Shown: positions 17,800 to 26,022 of the stretch, piece after piece
Layout: the number at the start of each line of letters is the position of its first letter
Position numbering within the stretch: the stretch's first letter is position 1
NCBI RefSeq assembly: GCF_006715095.1
Contig: NZ_VFMO01000001.1
Coordinates: forward strand, 1,612,001-1,676,000
Length of the DNA stretch: 64,000 nucleotides
Source of the DNA: Yimella lutea
Lineage (GTDB): Bacteria; Actinomycetota; Actinomycetes; Actinomycetales; Dermatophilaceae
Reading direction: 5' to 3'
Position numbers and translations under genes: made by a program
Notes under the pieces: generated by a model
Databases searched by the model: none
The model's input: only the letters and a program-made list of their open reading frames with translations
Told to the model about the DNA's origin: nothing

Positions 17800-19272
17800 A
17801 TGTCCGGCGCAGCCTTCTTCGACCTCGATCGCACCCTCGTCCGCAAGGCCTCGGGTCCGGCCCTTTCCCGCGCGATGCGCGAGAGCGGGGTGGTGGGGTC
17901 GAAGCTGCCCGGTGAGTCATTGCTGTTCTGGTGGATGAACGCCTTCGGTGAGACGCTCGGCTCCATCGCGCTCGCGCGACAAGCCGTGCTCATAGCGGCC
18001 GGCAAACCCGACGGCGCATTCGACGACGCGGCCCACAAGGCCGCCGAGGTGCTCGTCGACCAAGTAGGCCCGTTCGCCCGAATTCTGGTCGAACAGCACC
18101 ACGACGCAGGCCGAAAGGTGGTCATGGCGACAACCACGCCGTACCACCTCATCAAGCCGCTGGCCGATGCGCTCGGGTTCGACGACGTGATCGCCACCCG
18201 GTACGCCGTCGGTGAGAACGGTACGTACAACGGGCGCCACGAGGGCCGGTTCGTGTGGTCCTGGGGGAAGTTGGCCGCCGTCCGCGACTGGGCGGCCGCC
18301 AACGACGTCGACCTCGAGGAATCCTTCGCCTATTCCGACTCGGTGTTCGACATTCCGCTGCTCACCGCGGTCGGCAACCCCGGTGCGGTCAACCCTGACC
18401 CGCGACTGCTGGTGGTCGCCATGGCCAAGCGCTGGCCGATCCTGTCCTTCGATGCGCCGCCCGGCACTCTCACCTTGCCGGTGGTCGACCTGGAAGCCCG
18501 CCGGCTCGCGCTGATGCTGGCCCGGCCGGAGACCTTCCCGTACGTGAGGTTCGAGATCAACGGGCTGGAGAACATCCCCGCAGACGGTCCCGCGATCTTC
18601 GCCGGCAACCACCGCAGCTACTTCGACATGGCGACCATGGCGGTCGTCGTCGGACGCACGGGGCGCGGCGCGAGCTTTCTGGCCAAGCGCGAGATGTTCG
18701 ACGTGCCGCTGCTCGGACCGGTGTTGCGGATGCTCGGTGGCCTGAGCGTCGACCGTGACCATCGCGATCCGGACGCGGCCGACCCGCTGGAGGAGGCGGC
18801 GGTCGCGCTCGCCGGCGGTGACCTGGTCGGCGTGATGCCGCAGGGGACGATCCCGCGCGGACTCGACTTCTTCTGCGATGAGTTGCGCGGCTACCCCGGC
18901 ACGGCGCGCCTCGCGGCCATGACGAAGGCGCCGGTCATTCCGTTTGCGCTCAGCGGGACCGAACTGGTCTGGCCGCGTGCTGCCGCTGCGCCCAATGTGC
19001 TGAGTTTTCTGAACCCGCCGAAGATCGTGGTCAACATCGGCGAACCGGTGGAGTTGAAGTACCGCTCGGAGCAGGCCGACACAAAACGCATCATGGCGGC
19101 GATCTCGGCGATCCTGCCCGATGCGGCGAAGGGCCTGAAGCCGACCAGCATCGAGCAGGTGGCCTCGACCTACCCCGGTGGTCGCATCCCGCAGAGCGAT
19201 CTGCCCGACATCGAGCGGACCATCGCAGCCAACACCGCAAAGGGGCGCAAGGCAGCACTGAAGCGGCGGTGA
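17800..19272 (+). CDS. plsC: HAD phosphatase / 1-acylglycerol-3-phosphate acyltransferase fusion
   Basis: 490 residues with two domains. The first (about 1-225) is a HAD-IB phosphatase with the DxD nucleophile motif FFDLDRTL (D8, D10). The second (about 235-470) is a PlsC acyltransferase with catalytic HX4D in NHRSYFD (H271-D276), GGLSVDRD and PQGTIPRG. The same fusion is known from actinobacteria (Rv2483c type) and makes phosphatidic acid from lysophosphatidic acid at the membrane; the role of the HAD part is less clear. The stop codon TGA overlaps the first unit of the PHO-box-like repeat upstream of pit. Confidence 0.88.
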   Translation: MSGAAFFDLDRTLVRKASGPALSRAMRESGVVGSKLPGESLLFWWMNAFGETLGSIALARQAVLIAAGKPDGAFDDAAHKAAEVLVDQVGPFARILVEQHHDAGRKVVMATTTPYHLIKPLADALGFDDVIATRYAVGENGTYNGRHEGRFVWSWGKLAAVRDWAAANDVDLEESFAYSDSVFDIPLLTAVGNPGAVNPDPRLLVVAMAKRWPILSFDAPPGTLTLPVVDLEARRLALMLARPETFPYVRFEINGLENIPADGPAIFAGNHRSYFDMATMAVVVGRTGRGASFLAKREMFDVPLLGPVLRMLGGLSVDRDHRDPDAADPLEEAAVALAGGDLVGVMPQGTIPRGLDFFCDELRGYPGTARLAAMTKAPVIPFALSGTELVWPRAAAAPNVLSFLNPPKIVVNIGEPVELKYRSEQADTKRIMAAISAILPDAAKGLKPTSIEQVASTYPGGRIPQSDLPDIERTIAANTAKGRKAALKRR

Positions 19273-19302
19273 ACAGGAACTGAACGCGTTCTGAACGCTG
19301 CT
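19270..19302. promoter_or_regulatory. PHO box-like direct repeats upstream of pit
   Basis: TGAAC occurs at 19270, 19281 and 19292, spaced by exactly 11 nt; on the other strand these read GTTCA. PhoP-binding PHO boxes of actinobacteria are 11-nt direct repeats of GTTCACC type. A fourth GTGAAC is at 19323-19328. The site lies about 70-100 nt before the phosphate transporter gene, where PhoP control would make sense. Confidence 0.6.
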
Positions 19303-19371
19303 GGCCCCGCCTGTTCGCCGCGGTGAACTGCGGGTTTGCGTCAGGTGGCCGCACGTCGTCAGACTGCGGGC

Positions 19372-20583
19372 ATGACCACCGAGATTCTCGTGTTGACGCT
19401 GGTCGTCATCACGGCGCTGGGGTTCGACTTCACCAACGGCTTCCACGACACGGGAAACGCCATGGCAACATCCATCGCCACCGGTGCGCTGAAGCCGAAG
19501 ACGGCGGTCACGCTGTCGGCGCTGTTGAATCTCGTGGGTGGCTTCCTGTCGGTGGAGGTCGCGGTCACCGTCACCAAGGACATCCTGCGGTTGCAGGCCT
19601 CGGACGGTTCGTTGCTCAGCGGGATCAGTCCGTCATTGGCGATGACGATCGTGTTCGCCGGGTTGATCGGTGGCATCCTGTGGAACCTGTTCACCTGGTT
19701 GCTCGGGCTGCCGTCCAGTTCCTCCCACGCCCTGTTCGGCGGGCTCGTGGGCGCGGGCATCGCGGGCATGGGACTCGAGGGCGTCAAGTGGGACGGTGTC
19801 ACGGCCAAGATCCTGCTGCCGGCGGTGTTGTCGCCGTTGATCGCCGGGTGTATCGCCGCCCTCGGCACGGCACTGATCTACCTGTTGTCGCGATCGGTGC
19901 GCGGTGAGCGCAAGAAGAACAGTGCGTTCCGCTGGGGTCAGGTCGGCACGGCCAGCCTGGTGTCGCTCGCCCACGGCACCGGTGACGCGCAGAAGACGAT
20001 GGGTGTCATCGCGCTCGCACTCATGGTGCAGGGCGGCCTGACGGTCGACGGCATCGAGCAGAACGGTCTGCCGGTCTGGATCATCGTCAGTTGTGCCATC
20101 GCCATCGCGCTCGGCACCTACCTCGGCGGCTGGCGCATCATCCGCACGCTCGGTAAGGGCCTGGTCGACATCGAACCGGCGCAGGGAATGGCCGCGCAGG
20201 CGTCCTCGGCGGCGATCATTCTGACCTCCAGCCATTTCGGCATGGCGCTGTCGACCACCCACGTCGCGACCGGTTCGATCATCGGTTCCGGCGTCGGCAA
20301 GCCGCAGGCGCAGGTGCGCTGGGGTGTCGCGGCCCGGATGGTCACCGCGTGGCTGATCACCCTGCCCAGTGCAGGTTTGATCGGCGCACTCTGCCTGTTC
20401 GTCTCCCGGTTGATCGGGGGACTGGCCGGTGACCTGGTGATCTTCGGTGTCCTGGTCGCGCTGTCGGTGTACATGTACCAGCGCAGTCGCCGCCAGGCGG
20501 TCACCGCCCACAACGTCAACCGGGACTGGGACGACAACGAGGCCGAGCCGCCCGTCCCGGCGTCGACGGGAGCGGCGCACTGA
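19372..20583 (+). CDS. pit: Inorganic phosphate transporter, PiT family
   Basis: 403-residue polytopic protein of the PiT family, which imports metal-phosphate with protons. The signature occurs twice: GFDFTNGFHDTGNAMATSI (about 17-35) and VSLAHGTGDAQKTMGVIALA (about 199-218). About ten hydrophobic segments can be counted. ATG at 19372 was chosen because upstream in-frame residues are basic, non-hydrophobic and lack a ribosome site. The stop overlaps the next ATG (TGATG arrangement), so pit, the small membrane gene and the DUF3349 gene form one unit, as in Rv0545c-Rv0543c. PHO-box-like repeats precede it. Confidence 0.93.
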   Translation: MTTEILVLTLVVITALGFDFTNGFHDTGNAMATSIATGALKPKTAVTLSALLNLVGGFLSVEVAVTVTKDILRLQASDGSLLSGISPSLAMTIVFAGLIGGILWNLFTWLLGLPSSSSHALFGGLVGAGIAGMGLEGVKWDGVTAKILLPAVLSPLIAGCIAALGTALIYLLSRSVRGERKKNSAFRWGQVGTASLVSLAHGTGDAQKTMGVIALALMVQGGLTVDGIEQNGLPVWIIVSCAIAIALGTYLGGWRIIRTLGKGLVDIEPAQGMAAQASSAAIILTSSHFGMALSTTHVATGSIIGSGVGKPQAQVRWGVAARMVTAWLITLPSAGLIGALCLFVSRLIGGLAGDLVIFGVLVALSVYMYQRSRRQAVTAHNVNRDWDDNEAEPPVPASTGAAH

Positions 20584-20834
20584 TGAAGATTCTCGACTCG
20601 CTGCTCAACGTCGTGCTCGCCGGACTCGTGTTCGGTGTCGGCCTGCCGGTCATCTACGTGCTCGCCCTGCGCATGTGGGATCGCGCGGACCACGTCGACA
20701 GTGTGATCGCTCGTCGCGGTACGCTCGCGATGGCGTGGACGGGGTTCGCGTTGGTCGGCATCATGGTGCTGGTCGCGATCCTGTGGATCACGCGTAAGTC
20801 CTTGTCGCACTACCTCGGGATCACGGTTTTCTGA
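20583..20834 (+). CDS. Small membrane protein linked to PiT
   Basis: 83 residues with two membrane segments (about 7-28, LLNVVLAGLVFGVGLPVIYV; and about 50-69, WTGFALVGIMVLVAILWI). Its start overlaps the pit stop codon, so translation is probably coupled. An equivalent small gene (Rv0544c type) sits at this place in mycobacteria. It may assist or regulate the transporter; no enzymatic motif is present. Confidence 0.82.
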   Translation: MKILDSLLNVVLAGLVFGVGLPVIYVLALRMWDRADHVDSVIARRGTLAMAWTGFALVGIMVLVAILWITRKSLSHYLGITVF

Positions 20835-20835
20835 C

Positions 20836-21177
20836 ATGCACAACCCGCTCACCCAATTTGTCAACTGGTTGCGCGAGGGCTACCCCGAGGGTGTCCCGCC
20901 GTCGGACTACAGCCCACTGCTGTCGGTGCTGCAGCGTTCGCTGACCGACAACGAGATCGAGCAGGTCGTCACCGAGTTGCGGCGCAGCCGTGGCCGGGAG
21001 GTCGACGAGGACGAGATCCGTGAGTCCGTCAAGAGTGTCGCCCACGCTCTGCCCACCGACAAGGACATCGCCCGGGTCAGCAAACGCCTGTACAACGCCG
21101 GTTGGCGCGATCCGGGAGTAGCCCGCGCCGGCGTGATCTCGCCCGAGACGGACGACCGAGAGGCCGGCGATGTCTGA
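20836..21177 (+). CDS. DUF3349 domain-containing protein
   Basis: 113 residues, soluble, helical. It resembles the DUF3349 family (Rv0543c type): PLTQFVNWLREGYPEGVPPSD, then LLSVLQRSLTDNEIEQVVTELR. Function of the family is unknown. It follows the small membrane gene by one nucleotide and overlaps the start of the P450 gene by 8 nt. The conserved company of pit suggests a link to phosphate uptake, but that is inference. Confidence 0.85.
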   Translation: MHNPLTQFVNWLREGYPEGVPPSDYSPLLSVLQRSLTDNEIEQVVTELRRSRGREVDEDEIRESVKSVAHALPTDKDIARVSKRLYNAGWRDPGVARAGVISPETDDREAGDV

Positions 21178-22432
21178 CGCGACAGAACTCGGGTTCGCAC
21201 CGTCGGACCCGTCGTTCATCGCCGATCCTTACCCGGTGCTCACCGGACTGCGTGCCGCCGGTCGAACTGTCCCGTACGCCGAACGCGACGTCTGGCTCAT
21301 TCCGCACTTCGCCGATGTGCATGCCGCGCTGCGCAATCGCTCGCTCGGGCGCAGTTTCGAGCACCGTCACACACCGGCCCAATTCGGACGTCCGGGCCTT
21401 TGCGACATGGAGTCGAGCTTTCCGCGTTTCGTCGAATCCGAACGCTGGTCGCTGCTGAATCTCGAACCCCCGGATCACACCAGAATTCGCCGGCTGGTGA
21501 CGAAGGTGTTCACCGCCAAGGCGGTCCGCGAGTTCGAACCGCAGATCGCGCAGTTGGCGGATGTGGCGTTCCGCGGCGCACGCGACACCGGCGACGCGCA
21601 GGGCGGAGTCGACGTCATCTCCCGGCTCGCGCAGCCCTTCTCCATCTCGGTCATCTGTGAATTGCTCGGGGTGCCGCAGGAACACGGCCCGAACTTGCTC
21701 GACTGGTCCCACGCGATCGTGAAGATGTACGAGATATCTACGACCGAACAGCAGCGCACGGACGCCGAACGGGCAGCGGGGCAGTTCGTCGACTTCGTCC
21801 AGGAACTCATCGAGGAACGACGGCGGACGCCGGGTACCGACCTCGTCTCCGAACTCGTCCTCGTCGCCGACGAGGGCGACCGGCTGACCGTCGACGAGAT
21901 CGTCTGCACGGTCATCGTCCTGCTCAACGCCGGGCACGAAGCCACGGTGAACACCCTCGGCAACGGTCTCAACGCGCTGCTGCAGCGTCCCGACCAATGG
22001 GCGAGAATCACCGGCGGCGAGGTCGAGCCGATCGTGGCGGTCGAGGAGATGCTGCGCTTCGACCCGCCCCTGCAGATGTTCGAACGATGGGTGCTCGAAC
22101 CCGTCGAGCTGGCCGGCCGCAGGTTCGAGACGGGGGAGCGGATCGCGATGCTGTTCGGTTCGGCCAACCGCGACCCGCAGCGCTTTCCCGACGCCGACGT
22201 CTTCGATGCGGCCCGCGGCGAGACGACCCACATCGGCTTCGGTGCCGGCGTCCACTTCTGCATCGGGGCCCCGCTGGCCCGCGCCGAACTCACCGCGATG
22301 TTGCACCGCGTCGCGACCGCTGCGCCGAACCTCGAACTCATGCGGGAGCCGGAGTACCATCCGACGTTCGTGATCCGCGGATTGCAGGAGTTGCGGGTGC
22401 GCTTTCTCACACAGCCCGTATCGCGGACCTGA
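21170..22432 (+). CDS. Cytochrome P450
   Basis: 420 residues, soluble bacterial type. The oxygen-activating I-helix motif is AGHEAT (254-259), the ExxR pair is Glu293/Arg296 (EEMLRFDPP), and the haem-binding loop is FGAGVHFCIG with ligand Cys364. P450s insert one oxygen atom using a ferredoxin/ferredoxin reductase pair, none of which is encoded nearby. It overlaps the DUF3349 gene by 8 nt, so it is probably translated with the phosphate-uptake cassette, an unexpected partner. The substrate is not predictable; the sequence resembles the large CYP105/107-like group only in general features. Confidence 0.93.
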   Translation: MSDATELGFAPSDPSFIADPYPVLTGLRAAGRTVPYAERDVWLIPHFADVHAALRNRSLGRSFEHRHTPAQFGRPGLCDMESSFPRFVESERWSLLNLEPPDHTRIRRLVTKVFTAKAVREFEPQIAQLADVAFRGARDTGDAQGGVDVISRLAQPFSISVICELLGVPQEHGPNLLDWSHAIVKMYEISTTEQQRTDAERAAGQFVDFVQELIEERRRTPGTDLVSELVLVADEGDRLTVDEIVCTVIVLLNAGHEATVNTLGNGLNALLQRPDQWARITGGEVEPIVAVEEMLRFDPPLQMFERWVLEPVELAGRRFETGERIAMLFGSANRDPQRFPDADVFDAARGETTHIGFGAGVHFCIGAPLARAELTAMLHRVATAAPNLELMREPEYHPTFVIRGLQELRVRFLTQPVSRT

Positions 22433-22460
22433 GCCGGCAGCGCGCGACCGCGCTGTCAGA

Positions 22461-23660
22461 ATGGCCCGCGTGAAGGCACTGTTGTTGGAGAGCATCCACC
22501 CCCTGGCCGAAGCGTTGCTGCGCGACAGCGGGATCGAGGTCGTCAGCCACGCGGGAGCGATGGACGAGGACGAACTGATCGCCGCACTCGTGGGGGTCGA
22601 CCTGCTCGGCCTCCGGTCCAAGACCGACGTCACCGCCCGGGTGATCGAATCCGCCGATCAATTGCAGGCCATCGGCGCCTTCTGCATCGGCACCAACCAG
22701 ATCGACAAGGCGAGTGCCGCCGAGCGCGGGATCGTCGTGTTCAACGCCCCGTTCAGCAACACCCGAAGCGTCGTCGAACTCGCGATCGCCGAGATCATCG
22801 TGATGGCCCGCCGCCTCACCGAGAAGGACTCGGCGCTGCACAGCGGTGTGTGGGACAAGAACGCCAAGGGCAGCCACGAGATCCGTGGCCGCCGGATCGG
22901 CATCGTCGGCTACGGCAACATCGGCAGCCAATTGTCGGTCGTCGCCGAGATGCTCGGCCTGCAGGTGTACTTCTACGACAGCGAGGACAAACTCGCGCTC
23001 GGCAACGCCCGCCGGTGCGACTCGCTGGACGAACTGCTGGAGATCGCCGAGGTCGTCACACTGCACGTCGACGGACGCGAGGGCAACGCCGGGTTCTTCG
23101 GGGCCGAGCAGTTCGCCAAGATGCGTCCGCGTTCGCTGTTCCTGAACCTGTCGCGCGGTTTCGTCGTCGACTACGACGCGCTGCGTGAGCAACTGCTCGC
23201 CGGCCACATCGCCGGTGCTTCGGTCGATGTGTTCCCGGTCGAACCCAAGGCGCGCGGCGACCGGTTCGAGTCGCCGTTGCAGGGCATCCCGAATGTCGTG
23301 CTCACGCCGCACATCGGCGGATCGACCGAGGAGGCGCAGGAGGACATCGGCCGGTTCGTCGCCGGCAAGCTGCGCGACTTCATGCAGCGGGGAACGACGA
23401 CGCTCAGCGTCAACCTGCCTGCCCTCACCCTCGAAGGACACCCGGGCGACCGCCGGATCCTGCACTTCCACTCCAACACCCCGGGTGTGCTCGCGACGGT
23501 CAACAACGTGCTCGCCCATCACGGCGTGAACATCGAAGGCCAGTTGCTCGGCACCCTGGGCAGCATCGGCTACGTGGTCACCGACGTCCGGGACCTGCCG
23601 CAGGCCGCGATCACCGAACTGCAGGAGCTGTCGGAGACCATCCGCCTGCGGGTGATCTGA
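22461..23660 (+). CDS. serA: D-3-phosphoglycerate dehydrogenase
   Basis: 399 residues, first enzyme of serine synthesis (3-phosphoglycerate to 3-phosphohydroxypyruvate, NAD). The Rossmann motif GYGNIG is at 150-155, catalytic Arg232 in NLSRGF and His284 in LTPHIGGS. A C-terminal ACT domain (about 325-399, GVNIEGQLLGTLGSIGYVV) suggests feedback by serine. The length and lack of an intervening domain match the E. coli-type enzyme rather than the longer mycobacterial type. The start ATG lies 28 nt after the P450 stop with no strong ribosome site. The 188 bp to the next gene show no other element. Confidence 0.92.
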   Translation: MARVKALLLESIHPLAEALLRDSGIEVVSHAGAMDEDELIAALVGVDLLGLRSKTDVTARVIESADQLQAIGAFCIGTNQIDKASAAERGIVVFNAPFSNTRSVVELAIAEIIVMARRLTEKDSALHSGVWDKNAKGSHEIRGRRIGIVGYGNIGSQLSVVAEMLGLQVYFYDSEDKLALGNARRCDSLDELLEIAEVVTLHVDGREGNAGFFGAEQFAKMRPRSLFLNLSRGFVVDYDALREQLLAGHIAGASVDVFPVEPKARGDRFESPLQGIPNVVLTPHIGGSTEEAQEDIGRFVAGKLRDFMQRGTTTLSVNLPALTLEGHPGDRRILHFHSNTPGVLATVNNVLAHHGVNIEGQLLGTLGSIGYVVTDVRDLPQAAITELQELSETIRLRVI

Positions 23661-23848
23661 AGAAAGTCGGGCGTACGGGGAACCGACCGGGCCGCGGGGC
23701 AGTCGGAACCACCGGAACCGCAAGGCTTCTGCTCATCGAACAAGGGGACGGCTGGCAGCCCGCTGCGCCGTACACCTCGTTAAACTTCGCACTCAGGACC
23801 GTCGCGCGGCGCGCCACGGGGGGAACTGAACCACAGGAGGAGAACCAC

Positions 23849-24595
23849 ATGAACACCAAGCGTCAGCGTTCGCTCGCCGTTGCGGTCGTGGCCGCGTGCA
23901 CACTCGGACTCACCGCGTGCCAGGACAGCGCACCGCCGGTGGCCCAGCCGACGAGCAGCACCACCCAGAGTCCGTCGTCCACCGAGAGCTCCAGCTCGTC
24001 CTCGCAGAGCCCGTCGTCGACCGAGAGCAGTTCCTCGTCGTCCTCGACCGAGTCGAGCAGCACGAGTTCCTCGAGCAGCGCCGGCGGCGGCGTCAGCCAG
24101 AGCTCGGCCGCCGGGCAGTGCAACAACACCAGCAGCTACTACATCGTCAAGGGCTCCGGCACCAAGGTGAAGAAGTACGGGGAGACCCAGTCGGTGACCG
24201 GTGACGTGGGTGACGCGACCCTCGACCTGACGATCTCCAAGGGCGAGGCGAAGGACGGCGGCACGGACTACCCGTACGACGACGACACCCAGGCGCTCAT
24301 CTTCGACGTGAAGTTCAAGCGGACCAGCGCGGACGGCTTCTACGTCGCAACGCCGCTGGCCTTCTCCCTGATCGACGAGAACGGCCGCAACTGCACCCGT
24401 GCTTCCAGTTCGTCGAACAACGTCGTGCTGGGCAAGGACATGCTCGACGTCGAGTCGATCAATGACAAGACCACGGAGTACAGCGGCAAGATGGTCTTCG
24501 TCGTGCCCAAGAACAAGGACTACAGCAAGTACACGCTGCTGTGGAACAGCGACTACAAGGGTGGCACCGAGGCCGGCTACGGCTGGCAGGGCTGA
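23849..24595 (+). CDS. Secreted lipoprotein with Ser/Thr-rich linker
   Basis: 248 residues. A signal peptide with lipobox LTAC (about Cys24) is followed by about 65 residues rich in Ser, Thr and Glu, and then a globular domain (about 93-248, YYIVKGSGTKVKKYGETQSV onward) of beta-strand character with a Cys pair. The domain looks like the DUF4352 type of immunoglobulin-like extracellular domain, but I am not certain. The start follows CAGGAGGAGAACCAC, a strong ribosome site. It is a single-gene unit closed by a terminator. Role unknown. Confidence 0.85.
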   Translation: MNTKRQRSLAVAVVAACTLGLTACQDSAPPVAQPTSSTTQSPSSTESSSSSSQSPSSTESSSSSSSTESSSTSSSSSAGGGVSQSSAAGQCNNTSSYYIVKGSGTKVKKYGETQSVTGDVGDATLDLTISKGEAKDGGTDYPYDDDTQALIFDVKFKRTSADGFYVATPLAFSLIDENGRNCTRASSSSNNVVLGKDMLDVESINDKTTEYSGKMVFVVPKNKDYSKYTLLWNSDYKGGTEAGYGWQG

Positions 24596-24617
24596 CCAAG
24601 CCGTCGATTCACGGAAT

Positions 24618-24658
24618 GATCGGCCCACTCCCGTCGTTCGGGAGTGTGGCCGATCTTT
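24618..24658 (+). terminator. Intrinsic terminator after the lipoprotein gene
   Basis: GATCGGCC-CACTCCCG pairs with CGGGAGTG-T-GGCCGATC around loop TCGTT; the T is a one-base bulge and TTT follows. The stem is 16 bp in total. Confidence 0.75.
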
Positions 24659-24729
24659 CGTTGTCGATGGGCTCTCGGAGAAGGTGACCGGTTCCACCGG
24701 CCGCCGTGGCACAGGAGGCGGCGACCAGC

Positions 24730-26022
24730 TTGACTGACACCGTGAACAGCACCCCCGATCGGTCGACCGCTGCGTCCAGCGGCCCGATCCTGTCGGCCGG
24801 CGACGAGGAACGCCGCGCCGGCCTGCGCCGTATGCGAGCCGTCGCCCTCGGCCTGCTCGTCCTTGCCGCGATCGTCTTCGTGCTGACCCATGGACGTGGC
24901 GGCGCGTGGGGTTATGTGAATGCAGCGTCCGAGGCAGCAATGGTCGGCGCGGTCGCCGACTGGTTCGCGGTGACGGCGTTGTTCCGGCATCCGCTGCGAC
25001 TGCCGATCCCGCACACTGCGATCATCCCCAAACGCAAGGACCAGATCGCGCACAGCCTCGAGGACTTCGTCACCGACAACTTCCTCACCGAGGACAACGT
25101 CAACACCCGACTGGCCAGTGCGCAGATTCCCCTGCGGCTGGGCCATTGGCTGCAGGAGCCGGGCAACGCAGGGCGCGTCGTCACCGAAGCGGCCCCCGCG
25201 CTCAGCAAGGCCGTGACGTCGATCAAGGACGACGAGGTGCGTCACCTGCTCGACCGGATCCTCCTGCCCCGCCTGGGTCGGGAGCCGGTCGGCCCGCTCA
25301 CCGGACACCTGCTGCAGGGTGTGGTCGAGGACGGTTCGCACCACGGTCTCGTCGACATCGGCATTCGTGAACTGCACAACTGGGCCGAGCACAACGAGGC
25401 GACGATCACCGAGATCCTCGGCCAACGCGCCCCGTGGTGGTCGCCGAAGTGGCTGGACGACACCGTCACCGCGCGCGTGCACCTGGAGATCGTCAAATGG
25501 CTCGCCGACGTCCGGGACGACCCGAAGCACTCGGCGCGGCAGGCGCTGGACAACCTGCTCGCCACCCTGGCTGATGACCTGCAGAACGACGAAGACACGA
25601 TCGCGAAGGCCGAGGCCATCAAGGAGCGCTTTCTCGAGCACCCGTCGGTCGGCAATTCACTTGTCTCGCTGTGGGGTTCGGTACGCCGAGCAGTCGTCGA
25701 AGCCCTGGGCGACCCCGACGGCGAACTGCGCGCCCGTCTCGCGGTCGCGTTGCACGACCTCGGCGCGCGAGTCGTCCGGGACGACGAACTGCGTGCTTCG
25801 CTCGATCGTCGCCTCGCCGAGACCGTCGGGTACGTCGTGCGCACCTACGGGCGTGAACTGTCGACGGTCATCTCCCAGACCATCGACAAGTGGGACGGAA
25901 ACGAGGCCGCCGAGCGCATCGAGTTGCACGTCGGCCGAGACCTGCAGTTCATCCGGATCAACGGCACCATCGTCGGTGGTCTCGTGGGTCTGCTGATCCA
26001 CACCCTCAGCCAGCTGCTCTGA
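24730..26022 (+). CDS. DUF445 family membrane-anchored protein
   Basis: 430 residues of the DUF445 (YjiN/YheB-like) family. A membrane segment at about 41-60 precedes the conserved stretch GAVADWFAVTALFRHPL (about 79-95) and IPHTAIIPKRKDQIA. The middle is long and helical and a second hydrophobic segment ends the protein (VGGLVGLLIHTLSQLL). The TTG at 24730 follows AGGAGG at a good distance; a GTG at 24706 would add eight residues but lacks a ribosome site. The last 17 nt overlap the convergent metY gene. Function unknown. Confidence 0.82.
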   Translation: MTDTVNSTPDRSTAASSGPILSAGDEERRAGLRRMRAVALGLLVLAAIVFVLTHGRGGAWGYVNAASEAAMVGAVADWFAVTALFRHPLRLPIPHTAIIPKRKDQIAHSLEDFVTDNFLTEDNVNTRLASAQIPLRLGHWLQEPGNAGRVVTEAAPALSKAVTSIKDDEVRHLLDRILLPRLGREPVGPLTGHLLQGVVEDGSHHGLVDIGIRELHNWAEHNEATITEILGQRAPWWSPKWLDDTVTARVHLEIVKWLADVRDDPKHSARQALDNLLATLADDLQNDEDTIAKAEAIKERFLEHPSVGNSLVSLWGSVRRAVVEALGDPDGELRARLAVALHDLGARVVRDDELRASLDRRLAETVGYVVRTYGRELSTVISQTIDKWDGNEAAERIELHVGRDLQFIRINGTIVGGLVGLLIHTLSQLL

